Source: Progne subis subis
Taxonomy: Eukaryota > Chordata > Aves > Passeriformes > Hirundinidae
Direction of reading: 5' to 3'
Assembly: GCA_022316685.1 (NCBI GenBank)
Contig: JAKJHU010000037.1
Coordinates: forward strand, 21,909,188-21,973,187
DNA: 64,000 nt
The first letter of the stretch is position 1; every line of letters starts with the position of its first letter. A program made the translations under genes and the position numbers. Shown here in pieces: positions 38,790 to 50,765 of this stretch. The notes below the pieces were generated by a model. That model did no database searches. It was given only the letters and a program-made list of their open reading frames with translations, and had not been told where the DNA came from.

Positions 38790-38980
38790 ATCTGAATGAA
38801 TATCTTATAGCGATGTGGTTAACGAACCTTATAAAAATAAAAAAGAGAAGCTGCACCCTCACACACTGGGCAGTGTTAGCAGAGGGTGTCCTGGAGGGGA
38901 GGTATGTAAACAACGAGGTGGCAGTGTTAGGTTTGTGGTGTTGACAGCAACATAAACAGCATAAAGAAGCCTTCTAAACA
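38790..38980. promoter_or_regulatory. Weak candidate conserved non-coding element
   Basis: Two CpGs in 'atagcgatgtggttaacgaacc' (38807-38828) and forkhead-like 'tatgtaaacaacg' (about 38903-38915) with 'cataaacagcat' (38952-38963) give a cluster of FOX-type words. Suggestive only. Confidence 0.25.
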
Positions 38981-41226
38981 AAATCTCCAGCTCATCAGTG
39001 GAGCTGACCCACCGCAGGCCTCCAGAGCTGCTGAGGAGGTGAGGTGCATGGCTGGAGGGTGCCTGTGTGTTTCCTCCAGGAGGGAAGGCAGGGAAGATGT
39101 GCTGTGAGGTTCTGTTCAGCCATGGGGCTGTGAACAGGTGTGACCCCGAAAGGCAGAGCGGACATGGAAACTGTAGAGAGCTGGTACATCAAAGGGCTTT
39201 ACCAGCACCAGGCCTTCTGCTGCTCCCAGTTCCAGGAAAGGAAGAAGCAGCCCCACTACAAGTTAATTTAGCAAACCACTAGGCTTTCTCTGTCAGGAAA
39301 AAACAGAGTGAGTGAAATCCAGACCCCCTTAAATCCGTATGGATGTTACCGCTGATTTCAGAGAGTGGTAAAACACTAACCTATCCCTTTTGCTAAGTCT
39401 CTCTAGCCCAAGATGCCTATGTGGTTTTTGAGGGCACAGAAAGCGATCAATACTCTGTCCATCTTTCTCCTTTTCTAAATTCTTCCCTTGGCTGCCTGTT
39501 CTGTTGGAGTCAAAAACCAGTATGTGTTGAAGTCACCCACGGATGCTTAAGAGCAGTGCGGCATGAAGGAAATACTGATTTGTGCAGTGTTGTGGATCTT
39601 CCTAAGAATGGAAAATGAGCCCAGGTACCTTCTCTTTTATGTCACAGGCCATGAAAAGTAGTGCTAAGTGAGATATGAACTGCCCTGAACAGATGCAGCT
39701 GGTGTGTTTGACTGTGATAAGTGGTGGAAAAGCATGCCATATCTTCCCTTAGGAATGTGTTTATTGGTTGAAATGTTACATCCGAACATACCGTTTTTTT
39801 ACTGGTGAATTTAAATAGGGAATACATATATACTCGCAGCAAATACTTAAATAGATGGTTATATTTGGGTTTGCTCTTGTTAATGCAGTTATTCACTGTT
39901 GCCAATGTTTTAAAATCTATCTCTATAAACTTGGGCATTTAGATCCATATTTCAGTTTAGAAAGAAGTGGTCTCATTCTCCAAAGCACTGAGAGACTAAG
40001 AGACTTCTTGAAAAATAATTGTATGAGCATCATGTGAGGTGTTGAAATGATTGCATGTAGATAGATGTGATCACAGTTGTTCATACAGAAATCGGATCCA
40101 TTCCAGATTCCATTCTAGAAGATGTATAGGTGCATTAACTCAGTGCTAATGTGCTGTGTCTCAGCAGCAATACCTTGTTAGTAAGTGATATCTGGGTTAA
40201 AAACAGAAGAAGAAACTGTTTTTGGAATATTCCTAGGTTACGATATTTCAATTTCTTGGTAGCTGCAATTATTCCTACTAAATAGTGAAGTATTTAATAG
40301 CATATTTTGTATCACCACCTTTATTTAGCGTGTAGTGTAGCTGATTAAATTTATAAGACTATACAAACTTGTCCTTTCCTTTTAGTTGACTGACAGAAGT
40401 AATTTGTCACTCTTTCCATTGCAGGCCACATGATTAAGATCAGAGACAACAGCGCAGATCTCAACCACTGGGACCACTGCTGTGCACTGAGATAACCAAA
40501 AAAGGTAGAGGATGAAAGAAGACAGTGTGATTTGAAATTAAACAAGATGTAACAACTCCGTTCTGTAGGCTGTGGTTGGGAATTCTCAGCTGAGCTGAGT
40601 GTGCCAATGGCTGATTCACAACTGCTGGCCTGTTCCTTCTCTGACCTAAAGCTGTGCTCTTCTCACAGCTGCTGAGTTGCTGATAAATCCTCTGAAGCCT
40701 AAAACCTTGGGTTGCCTGAGGTTAAGGGAGCCCTGACAGTCTGCACCAGTTGAAGATCTGTCCCTGGGCGTCTGGACCCTACAGGGAGTGTTCTTTTTCT
40801 AATGAGCAAGATGTTTGAGGGAACTGCAGGGACTGTGATCTGAGAATACTGGGGGGAAGCAACAGCCAAGACCCAAATGTTAGTTCCTTTGGTAGCAGCT
40901 AACACATTTCCTGACTGCAGTGTTGTCCATGTAACTTGAAAAGAATTCTGAATGAGTCTGTGGCAGAATAAACTAGTTAATGAGATCATGGGAGAGGGCT
41001 TTTTTTCCTTGATGACCAACCGTTGTCTTGTCTGGTGGTAATAAATACACGTCAACCACAAGTAATGGAAGAGCTTATAATTGCCAACAATACTGGATCC
41101 CAGGCTTTCTTTTCCATGGGCCAGTGCAGTGCATGGGCCACACTGTAGTTCAGAAGAAGAACAGACAGGCTAAAAGGAAAGCATAGATTTTTCTTTTCCA
41201 GCGTGGGCTTTTGCATTGCTTCTGGG
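38981..41226. other. Unassigned non-coding stretch
   Basis: No gene or repeat recognised. A slightly GC-rich patch (39000-39250) yields overlapping frames of 60-70 codons on both strands without domains. Confidence 0.5.
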
Positions 41227-41253
41227 AAAAAAAAAAAAAAAAAAAAAAAAAAA
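41227..41253 (+). repeat. Poly(A) run, 27 bp
   Basis: Uninterrupted A-tract. The 200 bp upstream show no recognisable transcript or SINE body. Confidence 0.9.
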
Positions 41254-41544
41254 GCTCTCTGTAGAGTATTTCAGTTAATCTTCAGAGACCAGTAATAAAA
41301 CTCAGGAAAAGTATGTAAAAGAAAAGATAGGACGCTTTCCAGAAGGATGGCTGGGCTTGGTAGGAAGATCTGCTTCTGATTAACATGCCAAGAAAGTACT
41401 TAGGTTGAAAGAGAATTTTACTAGACACTTTTAAAGGAAACTGTTTAGAAAAATGCCATGTACTGACCTCTGAGAAAGATCTCCAGAATCAGTGTTTCCT
41501 TCCAGTTCACTCTGAGGTTTCTACCTTTCTTCTCTGTCATGCAC

Positions 41545-41715
41545 TCAATAGCATTAGTAATAATACCAATACTTTCTGTGCTGCAACACTCTCTACTTCA
41601 AAGCACTTCACAAACACTGGACTAGATTCAGTCTGGTCTTCTACAGATATAAACTTTCTGTTGAAACCCTGGCTCTGTTATAGTGAATGGCAAATTTCCC
41701 ACTGCCTTCAGTGGG
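41545..41715 (+). mobile_element. Old SINE/MITE relics (MIR 5' part, then ancient amniote repeat)
   Basis: From 41552, 'agtaataataccaatact' followed by 'cttcaaagcacttcacaaac' (41597-41616) follows the 5' half of the amniote MIR family ('...aataatacctagc...tctcaaagcactttacaaac'). Directly downstream, 'actagattcagtctgg' and 'gaatggcaaatttcccactgccttcagtggggttgag' (41684-41720) resemble another old amniote repeat with 'ggcaaaactcccattgacttcagtgggagcaggat'. Both are recalled consensus patterns, so boundaries are approximate. Confidence 0.4.
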
Positions 41716-44599
41716 GTTGAGATTTCACTCACTCCTTGTCAAAGAATTTGGGCAAAGCAAACCTTCTGAAAGAGGTGAACGTGATAGCTGAAAGGAGATG
41801 AAACCTCTCTTCATTTCAGGGGACACATAAATTCTCAAAATGGAGGACAGGCATATCCAGACTGTTAGGGGAGGGACAAAGGGAAGAAAGCCTAACCAAT
41901 TATTCGTTTCACAGTGTCTCTTTTCTCCTAAGTTAAGCATTAGGACAGTTCTCTGGTTTTGTTGTGCTCTCAAATTTGCAAGTCTCTGGTATTTATATAG
42001 ATATGACTATGGATAAACAGCTGCTTGACTTACTAGTTTGGTTATAGCTTACTGACTTCTCGGTAACCTTAGTTTTCCACTACTTTTGCTTAGCATTGTC
42101 ACTTGGAGTTGTTCATATCAGAACAGTAGGGCTTTATGCCCCTTTACACAGGGCTAGACCAGTCATTAGTCAGACCCTTGCTCACATGTACGCTCAAATG
42201 TGTTTTACTTTTTAACACTTTAAACACTGCCAGTACCTAGAATATTTTTAGTCCTTTTTATCACATTGTTCAGTGAAGACAGCCTTTAAAGTCTTTTTGG
42301 GCTGAAGAAGATACTGTGTTTTCAGAAGTATGTTTAGAGGTTGTAAAATGTTGAGTGTTTATTTTGTATGACTAAACATTGCCTTTATAGTTTCGTGATG
42401 CCAAAGAAATTACTAACCATAGTCAAGGCTGAAGAGGAGACATAGCGCTGAATATCGAAACTGAACAGTGAGAAAGATATTAAGAATTAAAAATGCTTTA
42501 AAAATTAGTTGAAACATTGAGTGATGGCAGCCAAGCTATATTTGCTCCTTCAGATCAGGGCTCTGAATGAGCAATCCTTATTCAGGGTAGAGTTTATATG
42601 ATGTTGCCATCTGCCTTTGTGTTTGAATGATAATACTGAGCATTTCTAATCTCCTGGGGTATATAAACTCCATCTGTCCAACAGTGTCTGTTACCTGAGC
42701 TCTCATTTTCAGCTTCCAGTTGGTACATCCTGAATATGCCAAAGAGTGGTCCTGACATCTTGGCCTTGTTTTTCTTTCTGCTCTTCCATGTATGTATCTT
42801 ATTACATGGAAGTATGCTGAGAGGTAGTTTGCCATGTAAAAATGTGATGAAAATTGAAGGAGGACTTCAGATTTTGGCCAAACTTCTTCTACATTTTTTT
42901 TCCTATGTATAAGTCTTTACAGCACAGCCAGAAGAGAACGTGGAAACAGCTGAAAAGTAAGTTGCTCTTCTCCTCCTTAGGTCTAAAGTCATAATTTCTC
43001 TGTGTATTTTGGAAAAGCTGCTTTCCAAATATGAGCTTCACAGAGTTACCATGGCCTTGTATTTGCATTCTGTGCCTCATCACTAGGAGCAGCTGAACTA
43101 GTTTAAATTCTCAAAAGCAATGAGAAATTCACTAGAGACGATAAATCATAGACATCATGAACTTCTGACTAGTGTGAAGTCATTCAGAAATATATTTCCC
43201 ACCAGATCTCTGCAGTCTGTGGTATTCCCATCAGGTGATTAATCCTCTGTCAGGGTGCAAAAGGAGACAAGGAAATACAGCAGATAAGGAATACAACACT
43301 GATTATGCTTCCAGACTCTTTGGGTGATAGAAACAGACTGCAATCAGTTGCAATGCCTTGCACTGCATGCCTTTAAAAATTTCTAAATTCTGACTGAAGT
43401 GATGAAGTGCTCCGAAGTATAGATGTGTGAATGCATGTAGGGGTCTGTAGGTGTAAAGAACAAAAATAAAACCACTGCGATATCTTTCCTGAATGGCTGA
43501 AAAGACATATTTTTGGATAATTCTAAGGTTTTTGGGTTTTATTTTTTCCCTTTGGGCTGGAAAGCAGTCCCTGTAGTGTAAGAGGAACACATAATATTTG
43601 AAATTGTCTGTTACAGTGATTACTGTCACTATTGGCCTCTGAGTGTGCTTGCTCTCATAGGAAAACTTGGCAGCACTGGATGTTACCAGATGCTTAAAGA
43701 CTGAGCAAAAGTAGAGAGGAGCACAGGTGTATAAACCCAGGAGAAAGAACAACTCAGTGAACAGGAATTATGATTAAATACAAGAAATATGAATGGGGTT
43801 GGTGGTGTTTGAGTGAAAGATGCAATTCTTCTATTGTATAGCTTGAAGAGATTTTGACTGAAATCAGGGATTTAAAAGAGAAGAGTGGATGGCCTTAAAC
43901 ACTTTTTCCCTGAACAATCCTAAATATTATGGTGATTGGTGTTTGACCTGACTGGCACTGTCTGAAGGGTAAGGGATGGGAATCATGTTTGGAGCTGTTG
44001 ATAAGGATCCTGATTGAAATACTGCATGCCACAAAGAAGCAAGGAATGGAAGGTGAGTAGCTTTTGGCTTCAGTCCTTATCGCTTCTTGAATGGTTAAAA
44101 AGAAGAGAGTGCCATGTAATCAGAACTGAGATTTCATTAAAGGCATGGAACAGATTGTGTGGCTCTCATGTACACCTGCGCAAATTTGGATTTGGTCCAT
44201 GAAGCCCAAGTACACGCTGGTGGAACTGAGCCTGGTGTCTTATGTATGGTCCCTGAGTCTGGCAGCAGTGGCGGGCGAGCTGCTATCAGGAAATGGGGCA
44301 TGTGTTTCTGTCCTCAGATCTGTGTGCTAAGTGCTAGGCCTGGCCTGACAGATGTTAAAGTGCCTCTGAGTAAGCAGGGAAATTATATACAAAAGTTTCC
44401 TATTACGGCTGGAATAAACAATTTCTTAACTTTTGTGTATGCTTGTCTTTCAGAGAGGCACAGTGCTCTCACTCTGTAAGAACACTGATTAATTGCCTCA
44501 GTTCCTCTGGATCCCCGCACTTCTGGAACCTGTGAGAAGTTCCTTTTCATACTGCTACACTGACTCCTCAAAAAAAGTTTAAGTGTTTCATAAGCGTAA
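41716..44599. other. Unassigned AT-rich stretch
   Basis: A small perfect inverted repeat (42783-42792 with 42803-42812) is noted separately. The 149-codon reverse frame at 43303-43752 is hydrophobic at its start but shows no domain and sits in AT-rich DNA. Nothing else is recognised. Confidence 0.5.
42783..42812. repeat. Small perfect inverted repeat (10-bp arms, 10-bp loop)
   Basis: Arms 'cttccatgta' and 'tacatggaag' are exact reverse complements around a 10-bp spacer. No T-run follows, so it is not a terminator. It may be chance. Confidence 0.6.
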
Positions 44600-44740
44600 A
44601 TTAATTCACCCAAACAGCTGTGATGTGGGAAAACCTGACACCACTTACTTGACTTGCTTAATATTACAAACTGAATCAGTGATGTAGATAAGAACCAAAC
44701 TTGGGATCCCTACTTCTGACCTCCTTGCTTCATGCAGTGA
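44600..44740 (+). mobile_element. MIR-like SINE relic
   Basis: 'cttgacttgcttaatattacaaactgaatcagtgatgtagataagaaccaaacttgggatccctacttctgacct' (44650-44724), broken here by position, parallels MIR's 'gtgacttgcccaaggtcacacagtgaatcagtggcagagccaggaatagaacccaggtctcctgactcc'. The order and spacing of at least four blocks agree, with high divergence. The 5' boundary is uncertain. Confidence 0.5.
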
Positions 44741-45339
44741 ATGCAGACGTGGCAAACTTGCAATATTCACCGAGTGGTTGATTGTCACTAGTGCACCCTT
44801 GCATGGTAGTGCAAAAGCAATTCTTTTTATGAAATCCTCCTCCCACTCCCAAAACTACCTTTAGTGAAAGGAAACACTCTAAAAGACTCACTCTTACAAA
44901 TGTAGCACTGAACCATTTCTGCCCTTAATTTTTTTACCCCCATATAGCTGTGAGTGGCTTTGTTTGACATTCACAATCCAGTTTCTGACTTACGTGGATG
45001 AGTTATCTGACTGGCCTTTAGATTTGGTTCCCTCTGGAGTCAACAGACAGGTGTGTATCTAGGAGGTTCTTCCAGAGCGAGATTCAGAGCAAAAGTCAGG
45101 TGGTCAGATTTGAGCTGAGTGAGTGCCTAAAGCCTTGACAAACTCTTGTTCCTGATTGCAAAAGCTGGAGCTGAGATTCATCTCACAACACAGTATAAAA
45201 GAAGTGAAATACTGTCTGACAGAGAAAAGACCAAGAGGTGATTATGTCTGTGCTATGTTTGTGCATCTATGAGGGATCTAAGCAATAGGAAGAAACATAC
45301 AGTGGAGACATCTATGTTACAGGCAACTGTCTAGCTGGA
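44741..45339. other. Unassigned stretch
   Basis: Nothing recognisable; composition is ordinary. Confidence 0.55.
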
Positions 45340-45480
45340 TTCGCTAGAGCATAACTCAGAAACTATACATTCGTTTTTGAAGGCTGATTAAAATTGCCGG
45401 TTTTGCATTAATAATGGGACAACCTGTTGTCATTTGCCCTCTCCCTTGCATAAAAACTTCTGCCAGACATTAATTTTCCA
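45340..45480. promoter_or_regulatory. Weak candidate conserved non-coding element
   Basis: Compact repeat-free block with isolated CpGs in 'attcgctagag' (45339-45349), 'cattcgtttttg' and 'ttgccggttttgcattaata' (45394-45413), the last with an adjoining homeodomain/POU-like word. Texture-based inference. Confidence 0.25.
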
Positions 45481-47449
45481 CTCAGGGAGGCTAAATGCAT
45501 GTGAACATTATCTGAGGTATCTTGAATATCTTTTCTTAAGACAAGACAATGACATTTCTCTGTACAAGTTCAAACATGACTCTCCCATGTTGCAAAGAAC
45601 TGTCAAATTGAATAACAGGTACAGTGAAAGCACTTCTTTCCCAAACTATTCAAATGAGCATCACCTTAAATAAACAGAACCTGGCTAAGGGTTACATGAA
45701 AGATTTGTCATAGCAAGAAGTAATATTTGAATGATAATATCTCTTAATTTATTCATTATTTAAAGTTACTCTTTTAAATAGACCTAGAGCAGTCTTTCCC
45801 AGGTAACCCCTGAGATAAAGTTATCAGTCTCTGTCTCTCATCTTCACTGCATCCTGCTGTAAATAATGGCTGTGCACATGGTATCTCTTACCAGTGGTAA
45901 GATTGCAGTAACTCTTTGGCTCCCAGCAGAAGTAGTTGGGGGTGTGGTTAAGCCAGGATGCAGCGAACATGATTCATACAAAAAACCTCAGACCTTGGAC
46001 TGGTTGTAAGGGATTCCCACGTTTATTATGTGGGAAAGTGTTGAACATATTGTATAAATTATACAATGGAGCTGAAAGATTGGGATTTCCCTGTATTAGT
46101 CAGTTGGTTACTACACTAGATTTAGACCGTCATTAAAGAAGAAAATAAGAATCTTTCTTATTATAGACAGCAAGACAATATCCAGGATACTTTTTAATTA
46201 AGAGAATCCCAGAGAAATTAGAAAGTGATGCAGAAATTGGGGCAACAACTTATTTGCTTTTGCAAATAACCACAACCTTTACAATGAAATGGTTTGATAC
46301 ATATTTTTTTTTTTTTCTTGAAAGCAGAGTCTCTCTAGCAATTCAGATATATTGACAGAAGACATGACCTTTCTGTGGTATTCAGGGCATTTACATTGTC
46401 TGACTGATTCTACTTTAGTCATTTGTTATGGTGCAGTTTGGAGGAACCCAGGTTCCTCATACTGCCAGTGCTAGAGGAGGCAGGCATGATTCAGAGAAGC
46501 CAGGCTAAATGCCTAAAGGATTTCGAAGGAGATGGTGTGACTACCACCTGTGATTCTACTCTGAACCTCATTTTTCAGTAATTTGTAGTTTTACTGTGAA
46601 ATTTCTCTTGGAGTTCAACATTTGCACACATGAAGTCAGAGACTCATAAGAGCCACCAATTTGTAACAGCTGAGAATCTGGCCCAGGATCTGTAATTTTG
46701 TTTTTAATAGCTATTTGGAAGAGATTATTTTACAGCTTGTTCTAATATGTACATTCCCAATAGACTGATCAGGTAATTACTTGGGCTGTAGTTCAAATAT
46801 TCCACAGTTTGAAATATACTTGCAGAAAACTCTATTTTTCTGTGTACAACGGTATGGAACAGTCACTTCTTTGGCATGTATAGCTATTCCTTTGCAAACA
46901 AATCCAAAGTTGTCGGTGTATAAATGAATTAAGATGCAAATATTTTCAGTTTGTATTTAAGGATATATTTGGAAATGTGTACCCTTACACAGCAAAAATT
47001 TTTTACCTGGCAACACACAAGGTTACACAGACTAAAGAAAAAATGAAGAAATGCTCATGAAAAAGAAGTTTGACATTGAAGAAAAGTCTTATATGCCATC
47101 TTGAGTGCTGCTGACTTTCTCATTTGCTTATATGAAAGATATTTTCTACGTATAAATTCCTCTTATGTTCACAGGTCAGTAGGGCTTAGTTTAAATTTCT
47201 ATGCTAAAGTTATGTACATATTTACATTATGCATCTCCATAATTAATAAGAAGTTAAAGATCTCTGAGCCACAACAAATTAAAGTGATATTTCAAACAAG
47301 GTGTTCAAGCTTGATAATTTACTGCTTTACAGATCCTCCCTGCATAAATGTGAAATTATTATGAACTGGGCACACTAGATGCATAGGACAGGCTTCATAA
47401 GTTAATTTTCCCAGGTTAGAGTCTTGACAAACTGCCTCCGTTTGTATTG
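45481..47449. other. Unassigned AT-rich stretch
   Basis: No gene or repeat is recognised. A T-run lies at about 46304-46317. Frames of up to 87 codons at 47101-47364 are AT-rich shadows. Confidence 0.55.
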
Positions 47450-47740
47450 TGAAATGCATTTCTCAGACCTGCTCCTGATTTCCCAGGGAACCCTGCCCTT
47501 TATATTAGAAGTGAATAATTACATCACTGGGTTTAATGTTATTATGCAGCTTGCCAAGGTTGGGTACGCTATCACTTGCTAGAAGGTGTTCTCGGTCACC
47601 CAAATGATTGCAAGGCAGGACCAAATCTTTACTTTCCCTTGGGAATCAACCTCAGGGTGGCGTCACTCAGTCAATGCATGACTTTTCTTTCAGGGTTTAA
47701 CAAGCCTCACCAAAGACTAAATGGTGTATTGTAAAACCAG
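47450..47740. promoter_or_regulatory. Candidate conserved non-coding element
   Basis: Repeat-free 290-bp block with homeodomain words ('gaataattacatcac' 47513-47527), 'gggtacgctatcac', 'ttctcggtcacccaaatg' and an AP-1/CRE-like 'ggcgtcactcagtcaatgcatgac' (47659-47682). The abrupt change to A/G simple repeats at 47812 sets it apart. One of the better enhancer-like stretches here, still unverified. Confidence 0.33.
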
Positions 47741-47813
47741 ACCTGCAAAGTCTCACACACCTAACAAATGAGTCCCACTCCTTTTTGCTTAAGGAAAAAT
47801 TAAAACAAGGGGG

Positions 47814-47837
47814 AAAAAAAAGAAAAAGAAAAAGAAA
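47814..47837 (+). repeat. (AAAAAG)n tract
   Basis: Four short A-runs separated by G, a purine-rich simple repeat. Confidence 0.85.
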
Positions 47838-47874
47838 GGGTCTTGCCTAAAGGGATTTCTCAGTGCTATTAGGG

Positions 47875-47899
47875 AAAAAAAAAAAAAAAAAAAAAAAAA
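47875..47899 (+). repeat. Poly(A) run, 25 bp
   Basis: Uninterrupted A-tract 40 bp downstream of the (AAAAAG)n tract. Confidence 0.9.
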
Positions 47900-48769
47900 T
47901 CAAGTTAAACAAATCATCTTTCTCATACCTAGAGACTTAGTGACACTGTCTTTCGCATGACACCATAACTGTGCTTTAGTGGTGGAGATTAAATGCTGTT
48001 CAGCAGGCTAAGCCCTGTCTGAGAAGTTCTGTTTAAAAAAAGGACTTTGTGTAGAATGGGTTATTTGGCTTTCTAGCAGTTTCAAAAAACCAAAAAATGA
48101 ATAACAAGAGGTTGGATAAGATTCTGAGGAAGATTTTTTACTACATGAGCTATAACTTCAAGAGAATTTTAAAATAAATTTTTCTTTAATCCAGGAATCA
48201 AACTGCTTCACTATTGAAACATTGTTAAACATTTAGATGGGTAAAATAGTATTGCTATTTGGAATATCTTAAAATACAGAAAATAATTGTGTAAAATAGC
48301 TGCATGTTACTCAGCACATTTCAACACCTCTATCCTGAAAAAGAACTGGAGCTGAAAATTTTGTGTAATTCAGTCAAAATTGAGTTTAGTACTGTCTCAG
48401 AAGGCATGCCAGGAATAGATTTTTTTTTAGCACATCATGTGCTTTTACATGCTACAGGGTACATACGAGGGCTCTAAGGAGAGAACGAAACCGGCACTAA
48501 AGAAATTCACCCTGATACCGAGAACATCTTTGGAGCAAATGCCTGCTGCAAGTTACAATATCAGTGCTTTGTCTTTATTCCACCTGCACATTAATTTAAT
48601 CTATATATAATGTAATGAATATCCTCCTAATGTAAAATATTTAACCTCTAAGAACCCTTTGTAGATACAGCTTTACCTTTTCATTTCACACACCTAAACC
48701 TTCACTCATATTCAGCCATCCTATGCCCACATAACCTGTATGGGGCATCCACTTTTAAATAATAAGACA
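47900..48769. other. Unassigned AT-rich stretch
   Basis: Nothing is recognised. CpGs cluster slightly at 48467-48520. Confidence 0.5.
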
Positions 48770-48950
48770 CATAATTAGTCATTAATACCCTAGAAGTTAA
48801 TGAGTAGGTATAATTCCATTTACATAATGGGAGTTACAGGTGTAACTTGTAAGCAGCCCTAGGCTGCCAAAGAGTGTAAAGGAGTTATTGCTATCTTTAA
48901 ATAAAAGTTAAATAAACATGATTAATATCTAAATTTTCTTCATGTATCTT
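48770..48950. promoter_or_regulatory. Weak candidate conserved non-coding element
   Basis: AT-rich, repeat-free block with repeated TAAT/ATTA cores ('cataattagtcattaat' 48770-48786, 'catgattaatatc' near 48918) and an internal near-dyad 'gttacaggtgtaac' (48833-48846). Compatible with a homeodomain-bound enhancer. Confidence 0.25.
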
Positions 48951-49219
48951 GGCATTCCAGAAAGTTTTATCATTTAGCTGAGATGGTTAGTTGCTCCAGC
49001 AAAAGTCTAGGAGGCTTGCCATAGCTGAAATTCCTACCCAAACTGATGCTGTTGATAGGCTTTTCCAATGGGACTCAAACATTATGTTTTCTTTATATAT
49101 TGCAACCTTTTGCTGTTGTTTTCTAGTAATTTGACTGGAAAAAAAAAAAAAAACTTGGCAAAATATCTATACATTTATAATTCAAGATCACAGGAAAAAA
49201 TCCTGCTGTTTTGTAGTGC

Positions 49220-49330
49220 CCTAGAAAATTTAGGCAAATGTGACTTTCTGTGAAATATTATGCGTGGTAGTTGCTTTCAGCATATACATTGCGTATGTAT
49301 TGTACTTCACCGCTGCGATCTCAGGAACCA
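49220..49330. promoter_or_regulatory. Weak candidate conserved non-coding element with CpG-bearing dyad
   Basis: Within CpG-poor DNA this block has four CpGs (49263, 49291, 49311, 49317 approximately) and an inverted repeat 'atacat'-TGCGT-'atgtat' (about 49283-49299). Inference only. Confidence 0.25.
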
Positions 49331-49344
49331 CTTGTCTAAAGCCT

Positions 49345-49366
49345 GGTTTGGTTTGGTTTGGTTTGG
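49345..49366 (+). repeat. (GGTTT)n pentanucleotide microsatellite
   Basis: Four GGTTT units plus GG. The two frames through it translate the repeat, not a protein. Confidence 0.9.
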
Positions 49367-49639
49367 AGCCAGCAATGCAGCTATTTACCTCTCCAAATGT
49401 GAGAATTAATGAAAAGCTTTTATTTTGTAATTGCAATGAACTAGTGAGCTTCAAAATGAGAGTGACCTCAGACACAACACCACATACCAGGTACTTATTC
49501 TTCATTTTTTAGACATAATTTTTTAATAGATAACTTTTCATGCTTTTTTAAAGAAAAAAAAAAAGTCCTTACTGTTCCTTAACTAATTTGATTGCATTCA
49601 TTGACCAGAATATTTCCCTGTGATAGCCAAAGCCACAGT

Positions 49640-49850
49640 GTATTTAAATGTTCATTAAGTTCCACTAATTAATTACATAAATTTCACTAATATATTATCA
49701 AGTGAGGGGTTTGCATTATATTACAGAAGAATCCTTTGTCCTATATTTCTTCTCTTAGAATGCCTCAGAGCTTTGTTTAAAATTATTAAGCACCACTTTA
49801 GTGGCAATTACAATTTTTATCATGAAAATGCAGTACATTTACTAGATTCT
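49640..49850. promoter_or_regulatory. Weak candidate conserved AT-rich element
   Basis: Runs such as 'ctaattaattacataaa' and 'aaaattattaagcaccac...ggcaattacaatttttatc' give many homeodomain cores with no simple-repeat structure. AT-rich chance matches are common, so confidence is low. Confidence 0.2.
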
Positions 49851-50689
49851 TCAACAGCATCTTACTCTTTTTTGAAGAAGCAGGGCAAAATGTAGCATGC
49901 TAGACCTTTGATGTCTCTGGAAAATGAGTAGTGACTGCAGGGCAACTCCATCTAGCTATGGGTTGTTCAGGTCTCGTGGGAGAAAAGTTAAGTCCTATTC
50001 TGTCTGCTACCAGCTGGGAACCTGCTGCTTCCCTCTGTCTGCTTTCTCGGAGGGTTTCACCTGCTTCCTTGCCAATCCCAGTCCCTTCACACAGGCTCCA
50101 GAGCAGCAGATGGGAGGTGGGGCAGCACAGCAGTAAGTGGAGCGGGAGGTTTGCTGGCAGGGCTTTCTGATTGCTCCAAGTACTGAAGCTGGCAAGGGTG
50201 AGGGTGAAGCAGGTGGAAGGGCGTAGTCACCTAAAAAAAAGGATGGGTGGAAAAAGGGATTAAGACAGTTAATTTATCACAGATGGTTAGAGAGATGGTA
50301 TTCATAAGTATATTCTTTTCCCTTCGAGCTTTATTGCTTAATGATAAAGACATCTACCCTTGATTTCCTTAGAGCTGTCTGAGAACCCAAACGAAAGACT
50401 GCCAGAGGTTTCTCTTCAGTCAATGACTGTGAGGACTGGCTCCTCTTTCACAAACATCCTCTGCTGTGTATTTTGTTTTGTGTTCAAACGGCACTGTGTC
50501 TAGGCACAATAAAAAGACATGGCATTCTTCTGTCCCTATCACTGTTTTTTGGGGTTTTTTTTCAAATGTACGTATAAAGGTTTAGCCTAGTGTAGTACAC
50601 AATTGGCATACCTATTTCATGACTAAAGAAGCAGAAGAGTTTAAGGTTGTATTTTCAAATCTGGCCTCAGTATCTGAAGAGACAGATTT
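49851..50689. other. Unassigned stretch
   Basis: Two overlapping forward frames and one reverse frame (49924-50195) are mutual shadows in a slightly GC-rich patch. No gene is recognised. Confidence 0.5.
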
Positions 50690-50765
50690 CCAGTCGAGTT
50701 CAGGACAAATTCAGCTCTTGTCTACAATGATGTCAATGGATGTTTTCCAATGAATATGGGAATTT
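50690..50765. mobile_element. Possible relic of an ancient amniote repeat
   Basis: 'aggacaaattcagctcttg' followed by 'gatgtcaatggatgttttccaatgaatatggg' parallels old-repeat text of the form 'gaagtcaatgggagttttgccattgacttcaatggg'. It is probably the same family as the fragment at 41625-41715. Short and diverged. Confidence 0.3.

Noticed and set aside
43303..43752. 149-codon minus frame with a hydrophobic N-terminus
   Set aside because: AT-rich noncoding DNA often gives hydrophobic frames; no domain or conserved motif.
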